From the NCBI GenBank assembly GCA_964568825.1, contig CAZMSA010000031.1:1-25547 (forward strand): a stretch of 25,547 nucleotides of DNA, given 5' to 3'. The notes beneath the pieces are model-generated. The model worked only from the letters and a program-made list of their open reading frames with translations, was not told the DNA's origin and searched no databases. Of this stretch, positions 14,684 through 21,833 are shown one piece after another. A program made the translations under genes and the position numbers. Within the stretch, counting starts at the first letter, position 1. The number at the start of each line of letters is the position of its first letter. This DNA is from CAVVDT01 sp964568825. GTDB lineage: Bacteria; Pseudomonadota; Alphaproteobacteria; Rhizobiales; Aestuariivirgaceae.

Positions 14684-14725
14684 AGTCTAAACTCCCTGGA
14701 CAGTCAAACCCTTGACGCTGATCAA
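14684..14725 (-). promoter_or_regulatory. FNR/FixK-type box and class II promoter for the YdcH-like gene
   Basis: TTGACGCTGATCAA (14712-14725) fits TTGA-N6-TCAA perfectly and differs from the 13325 box at a single base. On the minus strand, TAGACT (14689-14684) begins exactly 22 bp from the box, again giving a box centre near -41.5 with a start near 14677. The same box sits 74 bp before the universal stress start codon on the plus strand; there the only -10-like hexamer, CATGAT (14743-14748), is 5 bp too close for ideal class II spacing. Confidence 0.75.
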
Positions 14726-14757
14726 GGCCTCCCAGAGCCGATCATGATCTTTCTCAA

Positions 14758-14774
14758 AAAGATAAGATATCTTT
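14758..14774 (+). other. Hairpin in the universal stress gene leader
   Basis: AAAGATA (14758-14764), loop AGA, TATCTTT (14768-14774) form a perfect 7-bp stem 11 bases before the AAGGAGG ribosome site. It is AT-rich, so thermally weak; it might stabilise the 5' end of the mRNA or be part of the promoter. Confidence 0.4.
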
Positions 14775-14798
14775 GTCGATGAATGAAGGAGGTTGATC

Positions 14799-15317
14799 GT
14801 GAAACATATTCTCGTGGCGGTGGATGGATCCGATCACGCGCAGCGAGCCGTCGAGCTCGCCGCCGACATTGCCCAGAAATACGATGCCGGGCTGATCCTG
14901 GTGCATGTCCTCGACAACAAGCCACTATCGGCCGATGTCAGCCATCTGGCCGATGTCGAGTTCGCCGATCTGGTGCCCGAAGTGGTACCCGACGTACCCG
15001 ATGCGCGCCTTGGCGAAAGAGTCGGCGCGTTTCTCCAGGCGCAGGATGCCCGCGTTGCAGCCATCAAGAAACTGCTGGGTGAGCGCCTCCTGGCCGATGC
15101 CACCCAGCGCGCGCGCGAGCACGGCGCCGGAAGCGTCAAGACGATGCTGCTCAACGGCGATCCGGCCACCGCCATCCTCGCTGCGGGTGCTGAATGCGAG
15201 GCCAATCTGGTGGTCATCGGCAGCCGCGGCCGGAGCGAACTGACCTCGCTGGTACTGGGCAGCGTCTCGCACAAGGTCAACAACATGTCGCCCGTGAACG
15301 TCATCACGGTGCGTTAG
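14799..15317 (+). CDS. Universal stress protein (UspA family)
   Basis: The 172-residue single-domain protein begins KHILVAVDGSDHAQRA and ends with the ATP-binding signature VVIGSRGRSELTSLVLGSVSH followed by PVNVITVR. That G-2x-G-9x-G-S pattern marks the nucleotide-binding Usp subgroup. An insertion of about 25 residues in the middle (DLVPEVVPDVPDARLGERV) is longer than in minimal UspA. The start is the GTG at 14799, six bases after a near-consensus AAGGAGG; a TTG two codons upstream directly abuts that site and is unlikely. An FNR/FixK box lies 74-87 bases upstream, matching the known induction of many Usp genes by oxygen limitation. The HhH-protein gene follows after 21 bases. Confidence 0.9.
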   Translation: MKHILVAVDGSDHAQRAVELAADIAQKYDAGLILVHVLDNKPLSADVSHLADVEFADLVPEVVPDVPDARLGERVGAFLQAQDARVAAIKKLLGERLLADATQRAREHGAGSVKTMLLNGDPATAILAAGAECEANLVVIGSRGRSELTSLVLGSVSHKVNNMSPVNVITVR

Positions 15318-15338
15318 AGCCTATCGGGTATCGAGATC

Positions 15339-16244
15339 ATGAGCGCCATGGCCGCAGGTCGGGCGGGGGTTGCAGGCCAGGCAACAGGCCTGGAGCAGAA
15401 CCGCTGGATCGCCGCGCGGCTGCGCGAGGCTTCAGCGCTCCTCGCCCAGCAGGGCGCCAATCCGTTTCGCGCCGGCGCCTACACGCGCGCCGCCGAGACA
15501 TTGGAAACGCTCGATCGCAGTGTCGCCGCCATCCTCGCCGAGGAGGGTCTGGACGGACTGATCGCGCTGCCGCATGTGGGCCGCTCGATTGCCGCTTCCA
15601 TCGCCGAGATGGCGCAGGCCGGGCGCTGGGTGCTGCTGGAACGGCTGCGCGGCACCCTCGACCCGGTCAAGCTGTTCCAGACGGTTGCCGGCATCGGGCC
15701 GAAAGTGGCGCTCGACATCTACAATCACCTGCACGTCGATAGCCTGGAGGCGCTGGAAACTGCCGCCTATGACGGTCGCCTCGCCGCGGTGCCGGGCATT
15801 GGTGCGCGGCGGCTGGCTGCCATCCGCCATGCGCTGGCCGCCATGCTGCAGCGGCGCCGGCCGCAGCGCCTGCCGGGCGCGGCCATCGCACCGCGGCCCA
15901 GCGCTGCCCTACTGCTGGATGTCGATCGCGAATATCGGCAAAAGGCCGACACCGGCGCCCTGCCGACGATCCAGCCGCGACGCTTTGCCAGCGACGGCAA
16001 GCCGTGGCTGCCCATCCTCCATGCGCAGCGCGGCGACTGGCATTTTACCGCGCTTTATTCCAACACCCCGCGTGCCCACGAACTGGGCCGCACCCGTGAC
16101 TGGGTGGTGATCTACTACCATACCGACAGCGAGCCCGAAGGCCAGGCGACGGTGGTCACCGAGCATTTCGGGCCGCTCTCGGGCCGGCGCGTGGTGCGCG
16201 GGCGCGAGCGTGAATCAGGCGAGGTCCACGCTGCGGCAGGCTAA
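15339..16244 (+). CDS. Helix-hairpin-helix protein with polymerase-X-like N-terminus, no polymerase domain
   Basis: This 301-residue protein starts with a region like the 8-kDa lyase/HhH part of family X DNA polymerases: NPFRAGAYTRAAETLETLD, then LIALPHVGRSIAASIAEMAQAG (first HhH), LFQTVAGIGPKVALDIYNHL (second HhH) and LAAVPGIGARRLAAIRHAL (third). The catalytic palm with its Asp triad is missing. The C-terminal 110 residues (ALLLDVDREYRQKA, LPILHAQRGDWHFTALYSNT, DWVVIYYHTD) form a separate unnamed domain. DNA binding is likely; a polymerase activity is not. It lies 21 bases behind the universal stress gene and is probably co-transcribed under the same FNR/FixK box, suggesting a DNA maintenance or protection role in stress. 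Confidence 0.85.
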   Translation: MSAMAAGRAGVAGQATGLEQNRWIAARLREASALLAQQGANPFRAGAYTRAAETLETLDRSVAAILAEEGLDGLIALPHVGRSIAASIAEMAQAGRWVLLERLRGTLDPVKLFQTVAGIGPKVALDIYNHLHVDSLEALETAAYDGRLAAVPGIGARRLAAIRHALAAMLQRRRPQRLPGAAIAPRPSAALLLDVDREYRQKADTGALPTIQPRRFASDGKPWLPILHAQRGDWHFTALYSNTPRAHELGRTRDWVVIYYHTDSEPEGQATVVTEHFGPLSGRRVVRGRERESGEVHAAAG

Positions 16245-16333
16245 TGCCAGAACTTGCCGTGCGAAAAATGCATCGCAAATTTCGGATAGCATCCTCAACT
16301 TCACGCTATCGAGCAGCAGTTCTGCAATTGGTA

Positions 16334-17031
16334 TTATACCCGCTGCAGCTTGACGTGGGCGATATAGCCACGCACGTCGTCGGCCGGTTCGCTATAGGCG
16401 GCGCCGAGTTTTTCCTCCAGACGCTCCATGTAGGTTCTGACCCAGGGCTTGAGTTTGCTGTCCTCGATGGCGGCGAGGAACTCCAGCGAGGCAGCCAGGC
16501 GGATGTCGGCGATGGTGGGGTGGGGTCCGCCGACAAAACGCCGCTTGTTCAGAAAGAACTCGCGGAACGCCTGCAGCGGCTCGACCAGCGCGATGTTGGC
16601 GGCCTTGCGGGCCTTTTCCTTTTCCCTGTCGCTGGCATCACTGGCGCCGACCTCGCCGGGATATTGCGGGAAACCGAGCGCCGGATAAGTGGCGCGCGCC
16701 AGCAGCGGATAGATGGTGCCAGTGATATAGAACAGCGCGCAATCGACCATGGCGCGTTTTCCGGCTTGATCGGGTAAAAGGTGGTCAGTTTGTGCTTGTT
16801 GGCGAGGTACTGCATGATGGCGCAGCTTTCCCACAGGGCGCCGTTCGGCAGTTCGTCGGATTCGAGCATCGGCGTCAGATGTGCCGGGCACCTGGCCAGA
16901 TAGTCCGCCGTACGGGTGCGGCCCCAGGCATCGACCTCGGTGACATCGATGCCGGCAGCGCGGACGAAGATGCGAACGGCGAGATTGTTGACGCTGGGCT
17001 TGAGGATGTTGAGCGTCAGGGTGGACGACAT
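16334..17031 (-). pseudogene. Glutathione S-transferase family gene interrupted by a frameshift
   Basis: The N-terminal thioredoxin-like part (MSSTLTLNILKPSVNNLAVR, ELPNGALWESCAIMQYLA, TTFYPIKPE) is in one frame from the ATG at 17031, which has AGGAG seven bases upstream. The helical C-terminal part (AMVDCALFYITGTIYPLLAR, RFVGGPHPTIADIRLAASL, to the TAA at 16334) is in another. The switch is at the AAAA run (16757-16760 on the plus strand): one extra base there restores PEK-RAMVDCAL and a normal protein of about 232 residues. Glutathione transferases conjugate or isomerise electrophiles. It is either a recent inactivation or an assembly/sequencing indel; no other damage is visible, favouring the latter or a very young mutation. 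Last gene of the acyl-CoA cluster. Confidence 0.85.
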
Positions 17032-17051
17032 TTGAGGTCTCCTGTGGCGGT

Positions 17052-17633
17052 TCAATAGGGGTTCTTGGGGCTGCGGTCGGCGGAAAGGCTCGGCCGGTTG
17101 CGCGCGATGAGGGCTTCGATGGCATCGGCCAGATGCACCTCGGCGATGGCATAGTCGCCACGTTCGATGCGGATCTTGTGGGCCTCGAACAGCACATCCA
17201 CATGGGTTGAGCCGGCCGGCGGCTCGAAGCGGTAGGAGGCCAGTTCGATCAACAGGCCGAGGGGATCGTTGAAGTAGATCGAATCCATGAAACCGCGATC
17301 CTTGACGCCCGAATGCTTGATGCCGCGTTCATCGAGCCGCACCACCGCCTGCTGGAAGGTGGCGCGCGAGACGGCAAAGGCGATGTGGTGCACCGCACCG
17401 ATGTCGGTGGAGGTGCGCTCGGGATCGGGTTTGCGATTTTCGTTGGTGAAGACGGTGATGAGGCGTCCGTCACCGGGGTCGAAATAAAGATGACCCTCCT
17501 CGGCGCGGTCGAGATTAGGCTGATCGAAGACAAATGGCATGCCGAGCACGCCTTCCCAGAAATCGATGGAGGTCTGGCGGTCGGCACCGACCAGCGTGAT
17601 GTGATGGACGCCCTGGCTTTGCATTTTCTGCAT
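17052..17633 (-). CDS. VOC family protein (glyoxalase/extradiol-dioxygenase-like)
   Basis: The 193-residue protein contains two vicinal-oxygen-chelate half-modules: SQGVHHITLVGADRQTSIDF near the start and GAVHHIAFAVSRATFQQAV in the middle, with SIYFNDPLGLLIELASY supplying the final Glu ligand. It therefore offers a His/His/Glu metal site as in dioxygenases, glyoxalases and epimerases. The residue tail of about 50 amino acids is helical and charged. The ATG at 17633 with GGAGGAG eleven bases upstream is preferred; a GTG at 17663 overlapping the ligase stop by four bases would add ten residues. Its place between the CoA ligase and GST suggests processing of an intermediate of the same pathway; the reaction is unknown. 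Confidence 0.82.
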   Translation of the reverse strand: MQKMQSQGVHHITLVGADRQTSIDFWEGVLGMPFVFDQPNLDRAEEGHLYFDPGDGRLITVFTNENRKPDPERTSTDIGAVHHIAFAVSRATFQQAVVRLDERGIKHSGVKDRGFMDSIYFNDPLGLLIELASYRFEPPAGSTHVDVLFEAHKIRIERGDYAIAEVHLADAIEALIARNRPSLSADRSPKNPY

Positions 17634-17659
17634 GGTTCTGCTCGCTCCTCCCGTGTTCG

Positions 17660-18982
17660 TCACGGCCCCGGCGTGGCCGTCATGCGTTGTATCAATTTCG
17701 ACTTGTATTCACTGCGTGGCAGGCTGTCCCAGGCAACCAGGTCGATGCGCACCGCGACAGTGAGAATGTCGCGAACGCGCGCTGCGATGCGCGCCGCCAG
17801 TTGCGGGCTCGCATCAAAACCCCTGGCAAGCTCGACGGCAACCGGCAAGGGCGGTGTCTGCTTGACGCCGGGCTCCGACGGCTTCACCGCGATGATCCCC
17901 GACACCTCGGGGGCAAAGCCGTTGACCACCTCGCGCAGGGCGGCGGGAAAGACGTTGACGCCGCGCACGATGAGCATGTCGTCGGTGCGTCCGATGCATT
18001 GCACCCGGGGCGCGGTGCGCCCGCACCCGCAAGTCCCGGTCCACACTCTGACGTGGTCGCGGGTGCGGAACCGCAACAGCGGCACGCCGCGCTGCCTCAG
18101 ATGCGTAAGGACCAGTTCGCCACTGCCACCATCGCGCATCGCGACGGCCTCACCGGTAGCCGGATCGATCAGTTCGGCATGTACGAAGCCGCGTCCGCCC
18201 AGATGCATGCCGCATTGCTCCTCGCACTCGCCCCACAGCGACACCGAGATATCGCCGATGCCCATGGCCTCGGTGACCTGCGCCCCCCAGGCGGCTTGAA
18301 GCCGCGCCCGCATGGCCGGCTCGCCGCCGCCCGGTTCGCCGGCCACCAGCACCTGCTTGACGCTCGAGCCTTGAAGGTCGATGCCGCGCTCGGCCGCCCG
18401 CTCGGCGAGATGCAGCGCATAAGACGGTGTCATCACCACCGCGTCGGGTCGCAGAAGTTCGATTGCCGCCAGCAGCCGTTCGGTATTGCCGGTGCCAAGC
18501 GGAATGTGGGTGAGGCCCAGCCGGTCGAAGGCTGCAAGCGCCGCCCCCGCCACGAACGGGCCGGCATTGTAGGTGGTGACGACGCGCTCGCCGGCCGTGA
18601 TGCCTGAGGCCGCATAGCTGCGCGCCGAGGTCAATACCCAGATATCGAGGTCATCGCGGGTGAGCGGGATATAGCTTGGCACGCCGGTGGTGCCGCTGGT
18701 GGAATAGATGCGCGCCGCCTCGTTCAACCCGACGCACAGGTGCGTGCCGACCGGTTCGGTGGCCGAGCGGGTCGCCCTGATCTCGTCCTTTTCTGTGAGC
18801 GGCAGGCGGGCGATGTCGTCAAGGCCGCCTATCGAGGACGGCGAGTCGAAGCCGGCGCGCCCGAGCTTTTCGCGATAAAAGCGCGAGCGGGCGAAGAGCC
18901 ATTCGACCTGTTCGCGGTAGGATCGATCGTCGAGGCGCAGTTGCTCGGCCCAGTCGCGCGCCTCGATGTCGGGCTCCAGCAT
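17660..18982 (-). CDS. PaaK-like acyl-CoA ligase (phenylacetate-CoA ligase family)
   Basis: This 440-residue adenylate-forming enzyme shows the PaaK pattern: the phosphate-binding loop IYSTSGTTGVPSYIPLTR, then VLVAGEPGGG, EAMGIGDI around the A5 region, LRFRTRDHVRV (A7) and IGRTDDMLIVRGVNVFPAALR (A8 hinge). A C-terminal Lys-rich end (SEYKSKL) carries the expected catalytic Lys. A CGCGRTAP segment resembles the Cys-containing loop of the family. It joins a carboxylic acid to CoA at ATP expense. The ATG at 18982 shares a base with the stop of the lyase gene (TGATG), showing coupling; a GTG one codon upstream is possible. With a citryl-CoA-lyase-like partner, the substrate may be a 3-hydroxy-dicarboxylate; this is inference. 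Confidence 0.88.
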   Translation of the reverse strand: MLEPDIEARDWAEQLRLDDRSYREQVEWLFARSRFYREKLGRAGFDSPSSIGGLDDIARLPLTEKDEIRATRSATEPVGTHLCVGLNEAARIYSTSGTTGVPSYIPLTRDDLDIWVLTSARSYAASGITAGERVVTTYNAGPFVAGAALAAFDRLGLTHIPLGTGNTERLLAAIELLRPDAVVMTPSYALHLAERAAERGIDLQGSSVKQVLVAGEPGGGEPAMRARLQAAWGAQVTEAMGIGDISVSLWGECEEQCGMHLGGRGFVHAELIDPATGEAVAMRDGGSGELVLTHLRQRGVPLLRFRTRDHVRVWTGTCGCGRTAPRVQCIGRTDDMLIVRGVNVFPAALREVVNGFAPEVSGIIAVKPSEPGVKQTPPLPVAVELARGFDASPQLAARIAARVRDILTVAVRIDLVAWDSLPRSEYKSKLIQRMTATPGP

Positions 18983-19779
18983 CACGCCCCCTCGCCCTCA
19001 TCGCCGGGCTCATAGGCAATCGCCGCCTCGCCGTGGGAGGCCATGAGGAATCCAATGGGGTTTTTCTGCTCCTCGGCCAAATGCGCAAGGATGCCGCCGG
19101 TGCGTGCCAGGAGCGGAATGGCCTTGATCAGCCCGGCCGGAAAGTCGAGGTCGAGCAGCACCGCGGCAATCGGCATGGAGACGTTCATCGTCAGCGGCTT
19201 GCCCCACACCTTCGGCGCGGCCGCATCGAAGGAGCGGGCAAGGCCCACATGCGCGCCCGCCACGTCGCGCGCGGCGGCGAGTTCCAGAATCCTCACCGCC
19301 CTGGGGTCGACGGGCCGGTGCAGCGGGTGGCCGAAGCCCGGCAGCTTGCCGCCCTTGTCATGCACCTGGCGCGCCATGGCCTCGGCCACCGCATCGTCAG
19401 TCTCGCCGGCCGCCACGCGGGCCTGTGCGGCAACCAGCAGGTCGCCGCACAATTCGGCGGTGCCCAGCACCACCGTGCCGCAGCCGAGGATGCCGGCCGC
19501 CAGCGCGCCTTGCAGGCTATCCGGCGCCGCATCATAAGTCATGCGTGCCGCCTGCACTGTCGGGGTCAGGCCATGTTCGGCGATGGCCACCAGCAGCAGG
19601 TCGAGAAAAAAGCGCTGCTCATGCGATGGCTCGCGCCCGGTCGCTGCAAGGAAGAAGAATTCGGTGAAGGTGAGCGTGCCCATGAGGTCGCTGGCGAGGT
19701 CGCGGCCGCGCACCGTGATGGAAGCGGCATCGGCGGTGGCTATGGCGGTGATGGCAGCACCCGGCTTTCCGATGAGCAT
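18982..19779 (-). CDS. Citryl-CoA lyase-like protein (citrate synthase superfamily)
   Basis: At 265 residues this is a short citrate-synthase-fold protein like the lyase half of ATP-citrate lyase. Seen motifs are LTFTEFFFLAATGREPS near the start, KLPGFGHPLHRPVDPRA with the active-site His, and the C-terminal TGGILAHLAEEQKNPI. Members cleave citryl-CoA or related 3-hydroxyacyl-CoAs to acetyl-CoA and an oxoacid. It leads the operon: AAGGAG lies eight bases before its ATG and the ligase follows by overlap, so ligase plus lyase could activate and split one substrate. The organism's normal citrate synthase would be elsewhere. Exact substrate (citrate, citramalate or another branched hydroxyacid) is not decided by sequence. 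Confidence 0.85.
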   Translation of the reverse strand: MLIGKPGAAITAIATADAASITVRGRDLASDLMGTLTFTEFFFLAATGREPSHEQRFFLDLLLVAIAEHGLTPTVQAARMTYDAAPDSLQGALAAGILGCGTVVLGTAELCGDLLVAAQARVAAGETDDAVAEAMARQVHDKGGKLPGFGHPLHRPVDPRAVRILELAAARDVAGAHVGLARSFDAAAPKVWGKPLTMNVSMPIAAVLLDLDFPAGLIKAIPLLARTGGILAHLAEEQKNPIGFLMASHGEAAIAYEPGDEGEGA

Positions 19780-19831
19780 GTCGGCGGCTCCTTGGCTGTC
19801 GAATTCGATGTCAGAGCATCGAGGCGTGGCC

Positions 19832-20077
19832 TCAATCCTCGTCGCCCGGCATGCGCCGCGTTCGGTCCTCGCCTGCGTCGTCGAAATCGGGCGGCTCGAC
19901 GGCGGGTATGGTGTAGCGTTCGCCCAGCCAGCGCCCGAGATCGATATCGGCGCAGCGTTGCGAGCAGAACGGATGGTACTTGTGCTGCGAGGGCTTCTTG
20001 CAGATGGGGCAGGGGCGTCGCGGCCGCAAGCGTACCGGTTCGCTGGTCTTGCCGTCTTCGGGTTTTTCGTCGGTCAT
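19832..20077 (-). CDS. yacG: DNA gyrase inhibitor YacG (zinc-binding)
   Basis: The 81-residue protein carries the YacG four-Cys zinc site CPICKKPS (C23, C26) and FCSQRCADIDLGRWL (C38, C42), followed by an acidic tail. In E. coli YacG binds GyrB and blocks DNA binding by gyrase. It begins nine bases after the maf stop, the usual order in alphaproteobacteria, and is the last gene of the conserved minus-strand block. Confidence 0.92.
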   Translation of the reverse strand: MTDEKPEDGKTSEPVRLRPRRPCPICKKPSQHKYHPFCSQRCADIDLGRWLGERYTIPAVEPPDFDDAGEDRTRRMPGDED

Positions 20078-20086
20078 TTTATCAGT

Positions 20087-20719
20087 CTATTCCGGCAAGC
20101 TGTTCATCCATGAATGGTAGACCGGATAGCCTGACCCGGCCAGCAGGCTCAATGTCTCGTAGAGCGGCAGACCGACCACCCCCGACCACGAGCCGTTGAG
20201 ATGGCGCACGAAGGTCTCGGCGCGGCCCTGGATGGCATAGGCGCCGGCCTTGCCGCGCCATTCCTCGCACATCAGGTAGCTGTCGATATCCTCGCGCGAC
20301 AGGCGCTTGAACCGTACCTTGGTTTCCACCACGCGGTTGTGCATCTGGCCGCCCGGCGCCACGACCGCCACCGTGGTGATGACCTTGTGGCTGCGTCCCG
20401 ACAGCAGTTCCAGCGCCGCCGCCGCCTCATCGACGCTGCCGGGCTTGTCGACGATACGGCGTCCCACCGCCACCACCGTGTCGGCGGCAACGATGAAGCG
20501 CTGGGGGCCAAGCGCCTTGACCACCGGTAGATCGACGGCGATGCGGGCCTTGTCGAGAGCGAGCCTTTGCGACAGGGCGCGCGGCATCTCGCGCCGCCTG
20601 GGCGTCTCGTCGAGGTCGACCGGACACAACAGGTCGGGCTTGAGGCCCGCCTGCTCGATAAGCGCCAGCCGCCGCGGCGAGGCGCTTGCCAGGACCAGCT
20701 TGATGCGATCATCGTTCAT
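20087..20719 (-). CDS. maf: Maf-like nucleoside triphosphate pyrophosphatase
   Basis: The 210-residue protein has the hallmarks of Maf proteins: N-terminal LVLASASPRRLALIEQAG, the ETPRRREMPRALSQRLALDKA region, VAADTVVAVGRRIVDKP, and AYAIQGRAETFVRHLNGSWSGVVGLP. Maf enzymes hydrolyse non-canonical or modified NTPs to NMP and PPi (house cleaning), and were first linked to septum inhibition. The start at 20719 places LVLASASPRR eight residues in, as in relatives; the frame is open further upstream without support. The gap of 135 bases to the upstream phosphatase gene contains no infA. Confidence 0.92.
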   Translation of the reverse strand: MNDDRIKLVLASASPRRLALIEQAGLKPDLLCPVDLDETPRRREMPRALSQRLALDKARIAVDLPVVKALGPQRFIVAADTVVAVGRRIVDKPGSVDEAAAALELLSGRSHKVITTVAVVAPGGQMHNRVVETKVRFKRLSREDIDSYLMCEEWRGKAGAYAIQGRAETFVRHLNGSWSGVVGLPLYETLSLLAGSGYPVYHSWMNSLPE

Positions 20720-20854
20720 TGCAGTGCTTCGGACCTCGCCTGCGGCCGGATTGATGTCAATTGAAAGGGCGGGCAATGCGCCCCCTGGCGTGTTGAGTAT
20801 CAGGGATATGGCCCCGGCGCCACAACCGCAATACGCATGCCATCGAGGTTTCGC

Positions 20855-21301
20855 TCAAACCCCTGGCGCCTGCAAGCTGCCGAAGCGTTCGAGGATGCGA
20901 TCCGATAACTGATCGCACACCGCGCGGTAGGCATCGAGGATCTGCTCGCGGCTGCCGGCAGCGGCCGAGGGGTCCATGGTGGGCCAGTATTCCACCTCGA
21001 TGGCCATGGTGCGGGTCATTTCCATGGCCTTGTGATGGGCCTCCGGCGACAGCGAGATGACCAGATCGAAACTTGAATCCTCCAGATCGTCGAAACTCTT
21101 GGGGCGGTGCTTGGACGCATCGATGCCGAGTTCGTCCATGACCACGGTGACGAACGGATCGCGTTCACCGGGCGTGACCCCGCACGAATCCACGTAGACC
21201 TTGCTGCCGTAGAAATGCCGCATCAGCCTCTCGGCCATGGCCGAGCGGATGGCATTGTGGCTGCACGCGAACAGCACAGCGCCTGGCAGGTTGCCGCTCA
21301 C
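20855..21301 (-). CDS. Low-molecular-weight phosphatase family protein (arsenate-reductase-like)
   Basis: This 148-residue protein has the CX5R phosphatase loop CSHNAIRS (C13 to R19), with SHN rather than the usual xGN of tyrosine phosphatases, and a later YWPTMDPSAAAG carrying the general-acid Asp. It is the LMW-PTP relative that sits in the hisD block of Hyphomicrobiales and is commonly named low molecular weight phosphatase or ArsC-like; its substrate is unproven. The start is GTG at 21301, 15 bases after the UPF0262 stop, with only a weak ribosome site, so translation may depend on the upstream gene. Confidence 0.87.
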   Translation of the reverse strand: MSGNLPGAVLFACSHNAIRSAMAERLMRHFYGSKVYVDSCGVTPGERDPFVTVVMDELGIDASKHRPKSFDDLEDSSFDLVISLSPEAHHKAMEMTRTMAIEVEYWPTMDPSAAAGSREQILDAYRAVCDQLSDRILERFGSLQAPGV

Positions 21302-21316
21302 CTGTTGGGTCTTTCG

Positions 21317-21814
21317 TCAGCCACGCCAATGCAGGACGCAAATCAGGGTGAAGAGCCGCCGCGCGGTGTTGAAATCCACCTCCACCTTGCCGTTGAGACG
21401 ACTCTTAAGCAACTCGCTGCCTTCATTGTGCAGGCCGCGCCGCGCCATGTCGATGGTCTCGATCTGGTTCGGCGTCGAGTTACGGATCGACTGATAGTAG
21501 CTCTCGCAGATCATGAAGTAGTCCTTGACGATGCGTCGGAACGACGACAGCGCCAGGCCGATCACCATGCACGGCTCACCGTCGTGGCCGGTGATATCGA
21601 ACAGCAGCCGGTTGTCGGCGATCGACAGCTTCAGCTTGTAGGGCCCCTTATCGTGGTCGTTGACGCGGAACAGGTTGTTCTCGATCAGGTCGAAGATGGC
21701 GACACGGCGCTCATGATCGACATCGGCCGACGCAATGCCGCGCAAGCTCTCGTCAAGATCGACCGCCACCAGGCGATGGGGCGACTTCTGGTCTTGAGGT
21801 CCAGGCGGGACCAT
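21317..21814 (-). CDS. UPF0262 family protein
   Basis: The 165-residue protein matches the alphaproteobacterial family UPF0262: RLVAVDLDESLRGIASADVD near the start, then FDLIENNLFRVN and KLSIADNRLLFDIT, and IDMARRGLHNEGSELLKSRL followed by VDFNTARRLFTLICVLHWRG at the C-terminus. No catalytic motif or membrane segment is evident; function is unknown. AAAGGAGG five bases before the ATG at 21814 fixes the start; the frame extends upstream into the hisD end without support. It lies 19 bases after hisD and is almost always found there, which suggests shared transcription rather than a role in histidine synthesis. Confidence 0.92.
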   Translation of the reverse strand: MVPPGPQDQKSPHRLVAVDLDESLRGIASADVDHERRVAIFDLIENNLFRVNDHDKGPYKLKLSIADNRLLFDITGHDGEPCMVIGLALSSFRRIVKDYFMICESYYQSIRNSTPNQIETIDMARRGLHNEGSELLKSRLNGKVEVDFNTARRLFTLICVLHWRG

Positions 21815-21833
21815 GCGCGCCTCCTTTGGGGGG

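Noticed and set aside
16245..16333. Possible bidirectional terminator between the HhH gene and GST (GATAGC/GCTATC)
   Set aside because: Six-bp stem with a 14-base loop and no T-run on either strand; too weak to call.
16549..17055. Separate short gene formed by the GST N-terminal half
   Set aside because: Its last 40 residues are out-of-frame sequence; the true C-terminal half continues in the next frame, so this is one frameshifted gene.
19033..20199. Long plus-strand open frame of 388 codons
   Set aside because: Runs antisense across the citryl-CoA-lyase-like, yacG and maf genes, which have strong family motifs; Arg/Ala-rich translation typical of a shadow frame.
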